Shown piece by piece: positions 16,267 to 24,554 of a DNA stretch of 64,000 nt (positions within the stretch are counted from its first letter, which is position 1; the number at the start of each line of letters is the position of its first letter). The stretch is from Candidatus Bathyarchaeia archaeon (lineage in GTDB: Archaea > Thermoproteota > Bathyarchaeia > 40CM-2-53-6), in contig DASYWW010000013.1 in NCBI GenBank assembly GCA_035935655.1, positions 88,275 through 152,274 on the forward strand. The letters run 5' to 3'. The notes beneath the pieces are model-generated. The model was not told the DNA's origin, searched no databases, and was given only the letters and a program-made list of their open reading frames with translations. Position numbers and translations under genes: made by a program.

Positions 16267-17301
16267 ATGAGCTACGATGACCAGGGACAACCGGCGAATA
16301 ACGACCCTTACGCCTACCAGGATCCTTCCCAATACGATCCATCTCAAGGCTACGCGGGATACGAGAACCAAGGCTACGAGAATCAAGGATACGACAACTC
16401 GGGATACACACCACCACCTCCCCAACCGGAACAGCAACAACGCCCGCAGCTCCAACAGCTCCAGAGAATACCATCAGGAATACCAGGCTTCGATCAGATC
16501 GTCGGCGGCGGACTCATCCGCGATAGAGTCTACCTCCTCGCTGGACCTGCTGGTGCGGGGAAGACGATCTTCTCAACCCAGTTTCTCTACAACGGGATCT
16601 CGAAATACAATGAGAATGGAGTCTATGTCGTGTTAGAAGAGACTCCTCAACAGCTCCGGGAGAACGTGTACAACAGTTTCGGCTGGAACATCCAGAACTA
16701 CGAAGACAGCGGCAACATAATCATCCTAGACGCGATTTCGAGCAGGCTAGGTCTAAGCAGTGGAGAACGGTTTGTCGTACCACGACCCTTCACACTAGAA
16801 GCACTCCTATACGAAATCCAGACCGCAATACAGACGGTAAACGCTCGCAGAGTAGTAATCGACTCCCTAGACGCTATGAGTCTCGAGCTAACACAAGTCG
16901 ATCTCAGAAGCCTCATTCAGAGGCTCACGATGATACTCAAGTCCTTCGGTTGCACGACACTCCTAGTCAGCGGGCAAGCCGAAACAACTCACCAAGGACG
17001 GAGAGCCGTCGAGGAATACGTCGTCGACGGAATGATCAGGCTTCACCACAACCTCGAAGAAAGCATGAGCGGCGAAACCACACTCGAACAGAACGCACTC
17101 CAAGGAAACTCGCTAGAGGAGGACTCGTTCGCCATGAAAGTGCGCTCGCGAAAAATCGAGATTCCAAAAATGCGTGGTACCTCTCACTCGCAATACCAGC
17201 ATCCTTTCACGATCGGAGAAAATGGGATCGAGATCAAATCAGAGCCAGAAGTCACCAAGCGTTTGAGACGCGCTATCTTCAAGGCGAAACAGGTTGATTA
17301 G
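16267..17301 (+). CDS. KaiC/RAD55-like ATPase (FlaH-like) with disordered repeat N-terminus
   Basis: A 344-residue RecA-fold ATPase. Residues 1-65 are low complexity, rich in Tyr, Gly, Gln, Asn and Pro, with tandem GYENQ/GYDNS units and a PPPPQPEQQQRPQ stretch. The KaiC domain follows: IPGFDQIVGGGL, Walker A GPAGAGKT near residues 93-100 and Walker B RRVVIDSLDAM near 195. A catalytic-type Glu pair lies in VLEETP. In archaella the homolog FlaH binds the motor ATPase FlaI as a ring. Here it lies 19 bases after the last pilin, directly before its partner, so a role in pilus motor assembly or switching is inferred. Confidence 0.9.
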   Translation: MSYDDQGQPANNDPYAYQDPSQYDPSQGYAGYENQGYENQGYDNSGYTPPPPQPEQQQRPQLQQLQRIPSGIPGFDQIVGGGLIRDRVYLLAGPAGAGKTIFSTQFLYNGISKYNENGVYVVLEETPQQLRENVYNSFGWNIQNYEDSGNIIILDAISSRLGLSSGERFVVPRPFTLEALLYEIQTAIQTVNARRVVIDSLDAMSLELTQVDLRSLIQRLTMILKSFGCTTLLVSGQAETTHQGRRAVEEYVVDGMIRLHHNLEESMSGETTLEQNALQGNSLEEDSFAMKVRSRKIEIPKMRGTSHSQYQHPFTIGENGIEIKSEPEVTKRLRRAIFKAKQVD

Positions 17302-18082
17302 GGGAAGAAATCCGGAGAGGGTTCGCCGAATCCGGGTTGGCATGGGCGGCCTGGACGAAAAACTTGGCGGCGGGATCCCAGCAGGCAGTACTGTCCTGCT
17401 GATCAGTAACCAAGAAGGGCCTGTCCGTTTATTTTGCCAGCAGATCGCCTATCTCCTCGGGACGGAGGGTCACAGAATTTTCTATTTCACAATTGTCAGA
17501 GATCCCGCGTACATCCGGGAAGAGATGATGGTGTATGAATGGGATACCAGAGAAATGGAACAGGGGAGACAGTGGACCTTTATCGACGCGTACACCCCAA
17601 GAGTGCAGTCCCTCCAACAGGGGGGTTCAGGGCCGCAGACCATGGGTGGTGGGTTCCTCGGTCCCGGGTCAATGAGTCCCGGTTCGAGAAGCCTCGGCTC
17701 GGACCTCTTTGTAACACTGCGGAGAGAAATACTGTCACAACTGGATGAAGGAGACATAGTAATGATAGACTCGCTCTCGGACCTGCTGGTTAATCATGAC
17801 GCCGCATCCGTGCGCGAACTCTTGGAGATCCTAGGCAGCCAGATTCACGCTAGAAACGGGCTGGTCTTCATGCCTATCCTGTCGGATATCCACGATCCAC
17901 ACACTGTCGCCACATTGTCACACATGTCCGATGTCGTCGTGGAGTTCGAGCTTGAGTCTGAACACTTGGAGGGCAAATTGCGGTTCTACAAGATGAGGAG
18001 AGCGCAGCTGCGCCCATTGCTCTTACCATTCTCGATTACTGATAGGGGAGTCATGGCCGAGACATTCGGAAGGGTGATCTGA
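17294..18082 (+). CDS. Second KaiC-like protein with degenerate P-loop
   Basis: A 262-residue RAD55/KaiC-like protein whose TTG start overlaps the end of the previous gene; an in-frame ATG at 17342 is the alternative. The fold signature is retained (VGMGGLDEKLGGGIPAGSTVLLI and the Walker-B-like EGDIVMIDSLSDL), but the P-loop position reads SNQEGPVR, lacking GxxxxGK[ST]. A Gly/Pro/Ser-rich insertion follows near residues 115-135. It is therefore probably a non-hydrolysing partner of the ATPase encoded upstream, comparable to pseudo-ATPase pairs. Six bases separate it from the FlaI-like gene. Confidence 0.8.
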   Translation: MIRGRNPERVRRIRVGMGGLDEKLGGGIPAGSTVLLISNQEGPVRLFCQQIAYLLGTEGHRIFYFTIVRDPAYIREEMMVYEWDTREMEQGRQWTFIDAYTPRVQSLQQGGSGPQTMGGGFLGPGSMSPGSRSLGSDLFVTLRREILSQLDEGDIVMIDSLSDLLVNHDAASVRELLEILGSQIHARNGLVFMPILSDIHDPHTVATLSHMSDVVVEFELESEHLEGKLRFYKMRRAQLRPLLLPFSITDRGVMAETFGRVI

Positions 18083-18087
18083 TAATC

Positions 18088-19692
18088 ATGTCAAGATCTG
18101 CTAAGCCCGAAAAAACCGACAAGATCGACAACATTGTCGGCATGCTGATGGAATACGAAAAGATGACTATAGATCTGATGAAGAAGGCATCAGATACTCC
18201 CGTTCTAGATCAATACGACCTAAATGCGCCGTATGCCAAGGCGCGGATCGTCAAGGAAGATGGCGCGATCAAGTATCAGATAGTAGAGGTAGCGCTAAGT
18301 GATGAGGAAAAACAGAAGCTCAAAGAGATTGGCGAACTTCTCGTTGAAGAGCTTGATGTCGACGTTAAGAGACTAGGTAGCAACGAGAACGCTGCAGCCT
18401 ACATTCGGAAACTAGTCGAGAAGATCATCAAGAACTACAAGATCAAAGTAACGCCTGATTCACTAGATCGTTTGATGTACTATGTGATTCGAGACTTTGT
18501 ACACTTCGATAAGATAGATCCGTTGATGCGGGATCCCTGGATCGAAGATATCTCATGCAACGGCATGGGAATACCGCTTTACATATGGCATCGAAAGCAT
18601 GAATCGATACCCACCAATGTTATCTTCAACACTTCGGAAGAGCTCGACAAGTTCATTCTCAAACTAAGTTACATGACCGGTCGCGCAATATCTATCGCAC
18701 AACCTGTCCTGGACGCTACATTGCCCGATGGCAGTCGAGTCCAGATGACCTACGAGAAAGAGGTCACTAGACGCGGATCAACTTTCACTATACGAAAGTT
18801 CCGGGAGAGACCTCTCACCTGCTCGGACCTGATAATCTACAACACAATGTCAGCGGAAATGGCAGCGTGGTACTGGTACATCATCGAGAAACAAGCCTCA
18901 GTCATCGTCGTGGGCGGCACAGCCTCAGGAAAGACAACTTGCATCAACACTCTTGCGATGTTCATCAAGCCCAACGCCAAGATCGTCTCTATCGAAGACA
19001 CGTCAGAAATTCAACTACCACACGAAAACTGGCTCTCCTCGGTCGTCCGAACAGGCTTCGGAGTCACAGGCGAAGTTTCGGAGATTACACTCTTCGACTT
19101 GCTAAAGAACGCCATGAGGCAGCGCCCTGAGTACATCATCGTCGGAGAGGTCAGAGGCAACGAAGCCTACACCCTGATGCAGGCAATCGCTACTGGTCAC
19201 GGAGGCCTCGCAACACTTCACGCGGATTCCGCAGAAGCGGCGATCCACCGTCTCGAAAGCGAACCCATGAACATACCCCGACCCCTGATCCCGACCATCG
19301 ATGTCATCGGTGTCCAGACCAGAGTCCAAGTCGGTGACAAGAGTGTCCGAAGAATGGTCAACATCGCAGAGGTTGTCGGACTGGATCCCACCACGAAAGA
19401 CGTGCTGACCAACGATGTCTTCAAGTGGAATCCGAAGACGGACACTTACGTGTTCTACGGACGAAGCTACGTGCTCGAGAACATCATGAAACGCCATGGC
19501 TACAAGCACGAGGAGGTCATGGAGGAGCTCAACAATAGGCGCCTCGTCTTGGAATGGATGGTGCGCAACAACATACGCGATTTCAAGGATGTAGTTGAAG
19601 TCATTCGCACATACTATGTCAATCCACAACAGCTCCTCGACCGGGTCAAGCGGGAGAAGATGGTTCAGCCATCAGGAGCAGGTCCCTCATGA
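18088..19692 (+). CDS. Type IV pilus/archaellum assembly ATPase (FlaI/TadA family)
   Basis: A 534-residue secretion ATPase that would power pilin extraction and polymerisation at the cytoplasmic face. The N-terminal domain (about 1-240) contains the family order VLDATLPDGSRVQMTY and RGSTFTIRKF. The ATPase core has Walker A GGTASGKTT near residue 276, the Asp box SIEDTSEIQ near 302, Walker B EYIIVGEVRG near 350 and the His box ATGHGGLATLHADS near 372. All catalytic motifs look intact. It overlaps the downstream platform gene by four bases. Confidence 0.95.
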   Translation: MSRSAKPEKTDKIDNIVGMLMEYEKMTIDLMKKASDTPVLDQYDLNAPYAKARIVKEDGAIKYQIVEVALSDEEKQKLKEIGELLVEELDVDVKRLGSNENAAAYIRKLVEKIIKNYKIKVTPDSLDRLMYYVIRDFVHFDKIDPLMRDPWIEDISCNGMGIPLYIWHRKHESIPTNVIFNTSEELDKFILKLSYMTGRAISIAQPVLDATLPDGSRVQMTYEKEVTRRGSTFTIRKFRERPLTCSDLIIYNTMSAEMAAWYWYIIEKQASVIVVGGTASGKTTCINTLAMFIKPNAKIVSIEDTSEIQLPHENWLSSVVRTGFGVTGEVSEITLFDLLKNAMRQRPEYIIVGEVRGNEAYTLMQAIATGHGGLATLHADSAEAAIHRLESEPMNIPRPLIPTIDVIGVQTRVQVGDKSVRRMVNIAEVVGLDPTTKDVLTNDVFKWNPKTDTYVFYGRSYVLENIMKRHGYKHEEVMEELNNRRLVLEWMVRNNIRDFKDVVEVIRTYYVNPQQLLDRVKREKMVQPSGAGPS

Positions 19693-21200
19693 GCCTAATC
19701 GATCCGATAGCTCCATCCCTTGGACCGCTAGGTCAACTGCTAGCGACAAACTCCAACGACATAATCTCGATAGGACTGGGACTGCTAGCACTCGTTTCAT
19801 TTGGCCTTTACAAGACGAAGGCGAGCATTTTTGAGACCAGCAAAGCTTGGGTAGGGGCCACTGTCGTCCTTTCGATCCTTACGATCCTCTTCAGAGGAAT
19901 GGGTGCCATCTGTGGCTGCACATGGTATACCGATCCAAACACAGGCGCAATCCAACAACTAGTCCCTCTCACCTATCTTCTCATAGCCGGTTCATTCTTT
20001 GCGATAATTTACAACTTCAACGTTCCAGCTTTGAAGAAGTACAAGTGGTTCATCAGCATCCCGCTTTCCGTCCCGCTGTCAATCGTATCAAACATACTAT
20101 TTCCTTTGATCGCAACCACACCCCCCTGGCTCGTCATCGAGATCATCATACTCGCACCCGCTGGCGCAATTTACAGCAGCTTCGTCTACGAGAAAGCCGT
20201 ACTCCACATGGGAGACTACCGTACAAGACTCCGCCGCTTCTTTGAACAGACAGAAAAGGGCGGCAAGGGCAAGGGAGGTGTCGCGCTTCCACCTGAGAAA
20301 CAAGGCTTCTCCTATTTCACGTACGGTCTTCTCGGCAGAAAGATAGGCAGACTTCTTCCCATTTTCGGGGGCCTCAAACAGGTCATGTCTCTCGCCGGAA
20401 TGAAAATGGGCTACAAAGCCTACGTCAGTAGCATGGTATTCTTCGCCTTGGTCGGAGGAGGTATATCCTTCTTCGTATGGTTCCTAATTCTCAACCTCGG
20501 TCTTGGAAGCGCTTTCGGTCTCACCTTTTCTATAACCTCGGTCCTGGTGAGCATCGTACTTTCGATCCTGTTCGCCGTAATGACTGGGGCCGCAATTCTC
20601 GGATTCTTCTACATTCTTCCATTCATGAAAGTCGGCTCACGCAGACAACACTTAGACCAGTTCTTGCCTTTCACCTCCAGTTACATGACTGTGCTTGCGT
20701 CCGCTGGAGTTACCCCTGAGCGAATATTGAGATCCACCTCTGAGAAAGATCCCAAGTTCATGCTATCTGACGAGATAGCCAACGTCATTGGAAGAATCGA
20801 CTTGCTAGGCTATGACGTCATCAACGCACTAAATGCTGAAGTGGAACGTTCGCCGTCAACGAACTACCAGGACCTTCTACGGGGCTTTGCTGGCGTAGTC
20901 CGTACTGGTGGCGACATGAAGAAATTCTTCCAAGGAATAACAGACCACTTGTTCCAGAAACGCGCCCTTTCCGTCCAATCATTCCTCGACACCCTAGGAA
21001 TCATCGCTGAGACATACGTGCTCATGCTAATCGCCTTCCCACTGATGCTTGTCGTCATGTTGTCAATTATGGCCTCCATCGGTGGAAACCTTGGAGGAGT
21101 CGACGTCTTCTCCTTCATGTACCTGCTCGCATTCATACTCATACCAATTTGCGGAGTAATGTTCCTCTTCATACTAGATACGATGCAGCCGAAAGGTTAG
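19689..21200 (+). CDS. Pilus platform membrane protein (TadB/FlaJ-like), first copy
   Basis: A 503-residue integral membrane protein with about nine hydrophobic segments. Five lie in an N-terminal extension (residues about 15-165), then a cytoplasmic stretch, two helices, the T2SF (type II secretion F) domain (VLASAGVTPERILRSTSE ... ALNAEVERSPSTNYQDLLRGFAGVVRTGGDMKKFF) and two C-terminal helices. It begins four bases inside the ATPase gene and is followed by a second T2SF protein. Platform proteins convert ATPase strokes into pilin insertion. Confidence 0.9.
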   Translation: MSLIDPIAPSLGPLGQLLATNSNDIISIGLGLLALVSFGLYKTKASIFETSKAWVGATVVLSILTILFRGMGAICGCTWYTDPNTGAIQQLVPLTYLLIAGSFFAIIYNFNVPALKKYKWFISIPLSVPLSIVSNILFPLIATTPPWLVIEIIILAPAGAIYSSFVYEKAVLHMGDYRTRLRRFFEQTEKGGKGKGGVALPPEKQGFSYFTYGLLGRKIGRLLPIFGGLKQVMSLAGMKMGYKAYVSSMVFFALVGGGISFFVWFLILNLGLGSAFGLTFSITSVLVSIVLSILFAVMTGAAILGFFYILPFMKVGSRRQHLDQFLPFTSSYMTVLASAGVTPERILRSTSEKDPKFMLSDEIANVIGRIDLLGYDVINALNAEVERSPSTNYQDLLRGFAGVVRTGGDMKKFFQGITDHLFQKRALSVQSFLDTLGIIAETYVLMLIAFPLMLVVMLSIMASIGGNLGGVDVFSFMYLLAFILIPICGVMFLFILDTMQPKG

Positions 21201-21211
21201 GAGATTAGAAA

Positions 21212-22207
21212 ATGTCACAACCAACAGAACCAGCACCGGAACCGCAAGCATCTGCAGGGGTAGCCCCGGCTAAGAAACTAAAGAAGATCAAAGATCCGAC
21301 CGGCGGCGGAGTTGTATCACGGCTCCTCGGCAAACTAACCCGCAAACTCGTATGGGTCTTCAGCGGCATAATCTTCGGATCAATCTTCTTCTGGGGACTC
21401 GTAGAGATCGCTCTCCTCGGACCAACGCCACAAGTTGGAATCCTCGGACTGGTAGGCAAATTCAGCATTGACCGCTTCCTCCTTCTCGGAGGAATTGCTG
21501 CCCTGATTCCACCGGCCATTGTTTACTTTATCGATGGCAAGAGAAGAGATTCCATTGACAATAACATTCCTCACCTTATCAGAGACATTGCCGACGCAGG
21601 CAGAAGCGGCATGACTCTCACGCGCGCTATCGAGATATCCGCTGAGCGCGACTACGGACCATTGACAAGCGAACTCAAGAAACTAATCGCAAAGATCAGC
21701 TTCAGGGTTCCTTTGGAAAGGGCGCTTCAATACTTCGCTGACTCGACGGGTACCACGCTCTCCAGGCGAAGCGCAATGCTAATCTCCGAGGCTAACAAGT
21801 CAGGAGGAGACATTCAAGAAAGCATGGAATCCGTCTCCAAGCATGTCCAGGAGATCCAGTACTTGGAGAGAAAGAGGCGTGCGACTCTGAGGCCTTTCAT
21901 CGGAGTCATGTACATCAGCTTCGCAGTTTTCCTGGTCACGGTCTACTTGCTAATCTCAAGCTTCTTCAAACAATTGGCCAACACGAACTTCGGCGGCGGT
22001 GGAACGACCGTTGGAGGAGTAGGTTTCAACTTCGTTAGTCTTCCCTTGGACAAGATCACCGCGGTATTCTTGTACATGGCTATGATAGAGGCGCTTTTCG
22101 CGGGATTGGTGGGTGGTAAGATGGCATCAGGCTATCTCAAGGACGGACTCAAACACGCAATAATGCTGATGATGATATGCTTCATTACTTTCATATTCTT
22201 CATCTAG
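21212..22207 (+). CDS. Pilus platform membrane protein (TadC/FlaJ-like), second copy
   Basis: A 331-residue membrane protein with a short Pro/Ala-rich head, two helices (VWVFSGIIFGSIFFWGL and FLLLGGIAALIPPAIVYF), a T2SF domain (IRDIADAGRSGMTLTRAIEISAERDYGPLTSELKKL and SEANKSGGDIQESMESVSKHV) and three C-terminal helices. It starts 11 bases after the first platform gene. Two separate T2SF proteins instead of one two-domain FlaJ is a Tad-type arrangement and suggests a heteromeric platform. This is the last gene of the pilus operon. Confidence 0.9.
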   Translation: MSQPTEPAPEPQASAGVAPAKKLKKIKDPTGGGVVSRLLGKLTRKLVWVFSGIIFGSIFFWGLVEIALLGPTPQVGILGLVGKFSIDRFLLLGGIAALIPPAIVYFIDGKRRDSIDNNIPHLIRDIADAGRSGMTLTRAIEISAERDYGPLTSELKKLIAKISFRVPLERALQYFADSTGTTLSRRSAMLISEANKSGGDIQESMESVSKHVQEIQYLERKRRATLRPFIGVMYISFAVFLVTVYLLISSFFKQLANTNFGGGGTTVGGVGFNFVSLPLDKITAVFLYMAMIEALFAGLVGGKMASGYLKDGLKHAIMLMMICFITFIFFI

Positions 22208-22535
22208 CCAGGAACCTTCACTTCTGACCCACATCTACCTCACCAGCCAAAGAGCGTCACCGGCTCCAATCAAGTTCTGTGCCTCTCCACTCTCAACGGA
22301 CATTATCCCGATATTTTCCAGCATGCAATTACTCGATTCTTCCTCTCCATGCTGGTTGAATCTAACTCTCAGAGAGAAAAGATCAAGAAGGAGGCGAAAG
22401 GCAATTCGCCTGAATAGAGAAAAAAATTTTCAGAGTTCTAAAGGCATCTAGTACCCATCCAGGCTGAGTACGGAGTCAAGACACTATTGACTGGGGTTAT
22501 CGTACTCGTAGTTCAAGAGAACCCGAGGATTTCCT
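22208..22535. other. Intergenic region after the pilus operon
   Basis: No convincing gene is present on either strand. An A/T-rich stretch (about 22420-22432, GAGAAAAAAATTTTC) could terminate the operon or contain promoter elements of the exported-protein gene that begins at 22536. I see no tRNA-like or repeat structure. Confidence 0.5.
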
Positions 22536-23948
22536 TTGAGAAAGAATCTCCCGTTTCTACTTATAGTCCTCTCTATGGCGGCTGCAGTAGTTCCAGGCTT
22601 CATTTTCAGCGTCCATGCCATGGGCTGTACTTCCCCGTGTAGTGTTGATACGATAACGAATGTGCCCTCCTCTGAAGGTACTGTTCAGGTTCAGCTCGAT
22701 GGTGGGGTATGCCCTGCGAACTGTTTCAATCTGAATCACACTTTTACTTTTGCCAATAGTACTCAGCACACTGTTAAGGTCCTCAATACATTTTTCATCG
22801 GAGCGGCGAGCGGTAAGAGATACAGCTTCTCCGGTTGGTACACTTACGGGATAAGTGGATGGTTCCAGTTTGACTCTAATCCGCTGAATACTCCTCCTAG
22901 CTACACTGATTATACGGTGGCCAAGTGTGTGAAGGGTCCCCCGGGTCAGAACTGTCCATTCTGGGCAGTGTACAATGTCTCGCCACCTGTCGGTTGTAAG
23001 ACAAACTGCGGCATGGACGTTTCGACTAATGTCGCGTCTGCCGACGGTAAGATCTGGGTCAAGGTTGACGGTGCACCTGCAGTATCTTTGAGTCAGACCT
23101 TTGCTTTCGGTAACGGTACGGTGCATGCGATACAGGTCCAGAACTCGACCTTTACTGGAGCCTCATCCGGCGCGCTGTACACGTGGAAACAGTGGAGTTG
23201 CGCTTGCACTGGCGTTCCGCCTACAACAAGCGCCACTCTTACAACTCCAACGATGTACTACAACTACACCAGTCCCTCAGGTACCACGTATCTTAACGGG
23301 ATAGGAGGGTTCACGGCGGTATTCGATAAGCAGTTCAAGTTGACAATGAACTTCGTCGACCCCACTGGCCAGCCGGTTTCCGCACCGGCGTTTGCCACTC
23401 TAACGAGTGGTTCGACTTCGATCAATGTTACATCTTATTCTGCGCAATGGACGAGCGCCGGTTCATGGACTGTGACGGATGCAATGTGGGAAGGCATGAG
23501 GGGAATGGTCTCAAGCTCGCCCACCATTGACCTGACGGCTGGCGCCGCAGTTGTCACAATCACGTTAAAGGCCTATTCGGCAAGTGTCAAGGCCGTTGAC
23601 GGATCCGGCAATCCGGTCTCGGGCGTGACCGTAACCGTAACTTTCCTCAACGCTACTGTGAAGACCTTTACAACGGACAATACGGGAGTTGTGCAGCTCG
23701 GTCACATTCCAACAGGACCCTACAATGTTCAAGTAACCTATCAGGGTAAGAGTTCAAACTGGGCGACAGACGCTTCCAGCGCGGCTCAACCTCTCATGGT
23801 CACTATTTCCAATGCAGGCGGCGGGGGTACTACGAACAGCACGGCGGTTTCTGCCGTTGTCCTGCTTACCATATTCGGACTTGCCTTCCTTCTGGTCTTA
23901 CTGGCGATTCGGGTACGTAAGGCTCCGCCTCCACCTTCAATCGAGTAG
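22536..23948 (+). CDS. Secreted, membrane-anchored protein with tandem Cys-containing repeats
   Basis: A 470-residue surface protein starting at TTG. A signal helix (LPFLLIVLSMAAAVVPGFIF) is followed by two similar modules: residues about 30-150 begin GCTSPCSVDTITNVPSSEGTVQVQLDG, and 155-260 begin GCKTNCGMDVSTNVASADGKIWVKVDG. A Big-like region follows, then a carboxypeptidase-regulatory-like fold (VKAVDGSGNPVSGVTVTV, near 350-415). The protein ends in a transmembrane helix and a short basic Pro-rich tail. It may be a cell-surface ligand or S-layer-associated protein; its link to the pilus is only by position. Confidence 0.75.
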   Translation: MRKNLPFLLIVLSMAAAVVPGFIFSVHAMGCTSPCSVDTITNVPSSEGTVQVQLDGGVCPANCFNLNHTFTFANSTQHTVKVLNTFFIGAASGKRYSFSGWYTYGISGWFQFDSNPLNTPPSYTDYTVAKCVKGPPGQNCPFWAVYNVSPPVGCKTNCGMDVSTNVASADGKIWVKVDGAPAVSLSQTFAFGNGTVHAIQVQNSTFTGASSGALYTWKQWSCACTGVPPTTSATLTTPTMYYNYTSPSGTTYLNGIGGFTAVFDKQFKLTMNFVDPTGQPVSAPAFATLTSGSTSINVTSYSAQWTSAGSWTVTDAMWEGMRGMVSSSPTIDLTAGAAVVTITLKAYSASVKAVDGSGNPVSGVTVTVTFLNATVKTFTTDNTGVVQLGHIPTGPYNVQVTYQGKSSNWATDASSAAQPLMVTISNAGGGGTTNSTAVSAVVLLTIFGLAFLLVLLAIRVRKAPPPPSIE

Positions 23949-24000
23949 CCGAGCCCTGGGCTTCACCCCGTTAGGCGATAGACCTTAGGAGCGCTAGTTT

Positions 24001-24151
24001 CATCGTGACCTTACCACGATGTTTCTGCTTAGCCGAGACAGGGTGTCGACTTTTTCTGAGAAATCTTTCCTGACCGGCCAACTGTTTCACGGGAAGAGAG
24101 CCTTTTTTCTGTCCGTGGCAAGAATTTTCTCCGTTCAAACTATTTGAACGG
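24001..24151. repeat. Two perfect hairpins in the gap upstream of a small regulator
   Basis: CATCGTG/CACGATG form a 7-bp stem with a 7-base loop at 24001-24021. CCGTTCAAA/TTTGAACGG form a 9-bp stem with a 3-base loop at 24131-24151, followed by GCTTTTG. A T6 run lies between them (about 24104). The 284-base gap 23949-24232 has no gene. The second hairpin may be a terminator or a protein-binding palindrome. Confidence 0.45.
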
Positions 24152-24232
24152 GCTTTTGTAGAACTTCTAGCCGCCTGGCTTTGTCGTTCAAAATTGTGGG
24201 CTTATACCGAACTATACCACAATGTATCTGTC

Positions 24233-24490
24233 ATGGCCAAGTTTATCTTCTCAATGGGGAACGAAAACTACCGAAAACTGCAGCTTGAAGCCAAGACGAG
24301 AGACGTGACCATCCAAGCACTGATCCGCACCGTGGTCATACCAGAGTGGATTAGAACCCACATCGACACTACCGTGACGAACACCCACTCGAGCATAACC
24401 GAAACATCGTCGCTTCTCAACCATGCCACCGGAATCCTCGGCCAATCGCATCGTTCCCTATCCTCCTCGGTTGGGCGGTCCCGAACCTAA
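24233..24490 (+). CDS. Small DNA-binding-like (ribbon-helix-helix-like) protein
   Basis: From ATG 24233 the product is 85 residues. MAKFIFSMGNENYRKLQLEAKTRDVTIQALIRTVVIPEWI resembles a ribbon-helix-helix unit: a strand, then two helices with the usual basic and hydrophobic spacing. The C-terminal half is Ser/Thr-rich and probably disordered. It lies alone, with its 3' end facing the end of the Cdc48 gene. A second short protein of similar type occurs at 51525. I give only a fold guess. Confidence 0.5.
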   Translation: MAKFIFSMGNENYRKLQLEAKTRDVTIQALIRTVVIPEWIRTHIDTTVTNTHSSITETSSLLNHATGILGQSHRSLSSSVGRSRT

Positions 24491-24554
24491 CCCAACCTCC
24501 CGGCTTTTTAGGGACCGGCCGGATCTCGCTCGTCCTCAAGGGACGGGTTTCAGG

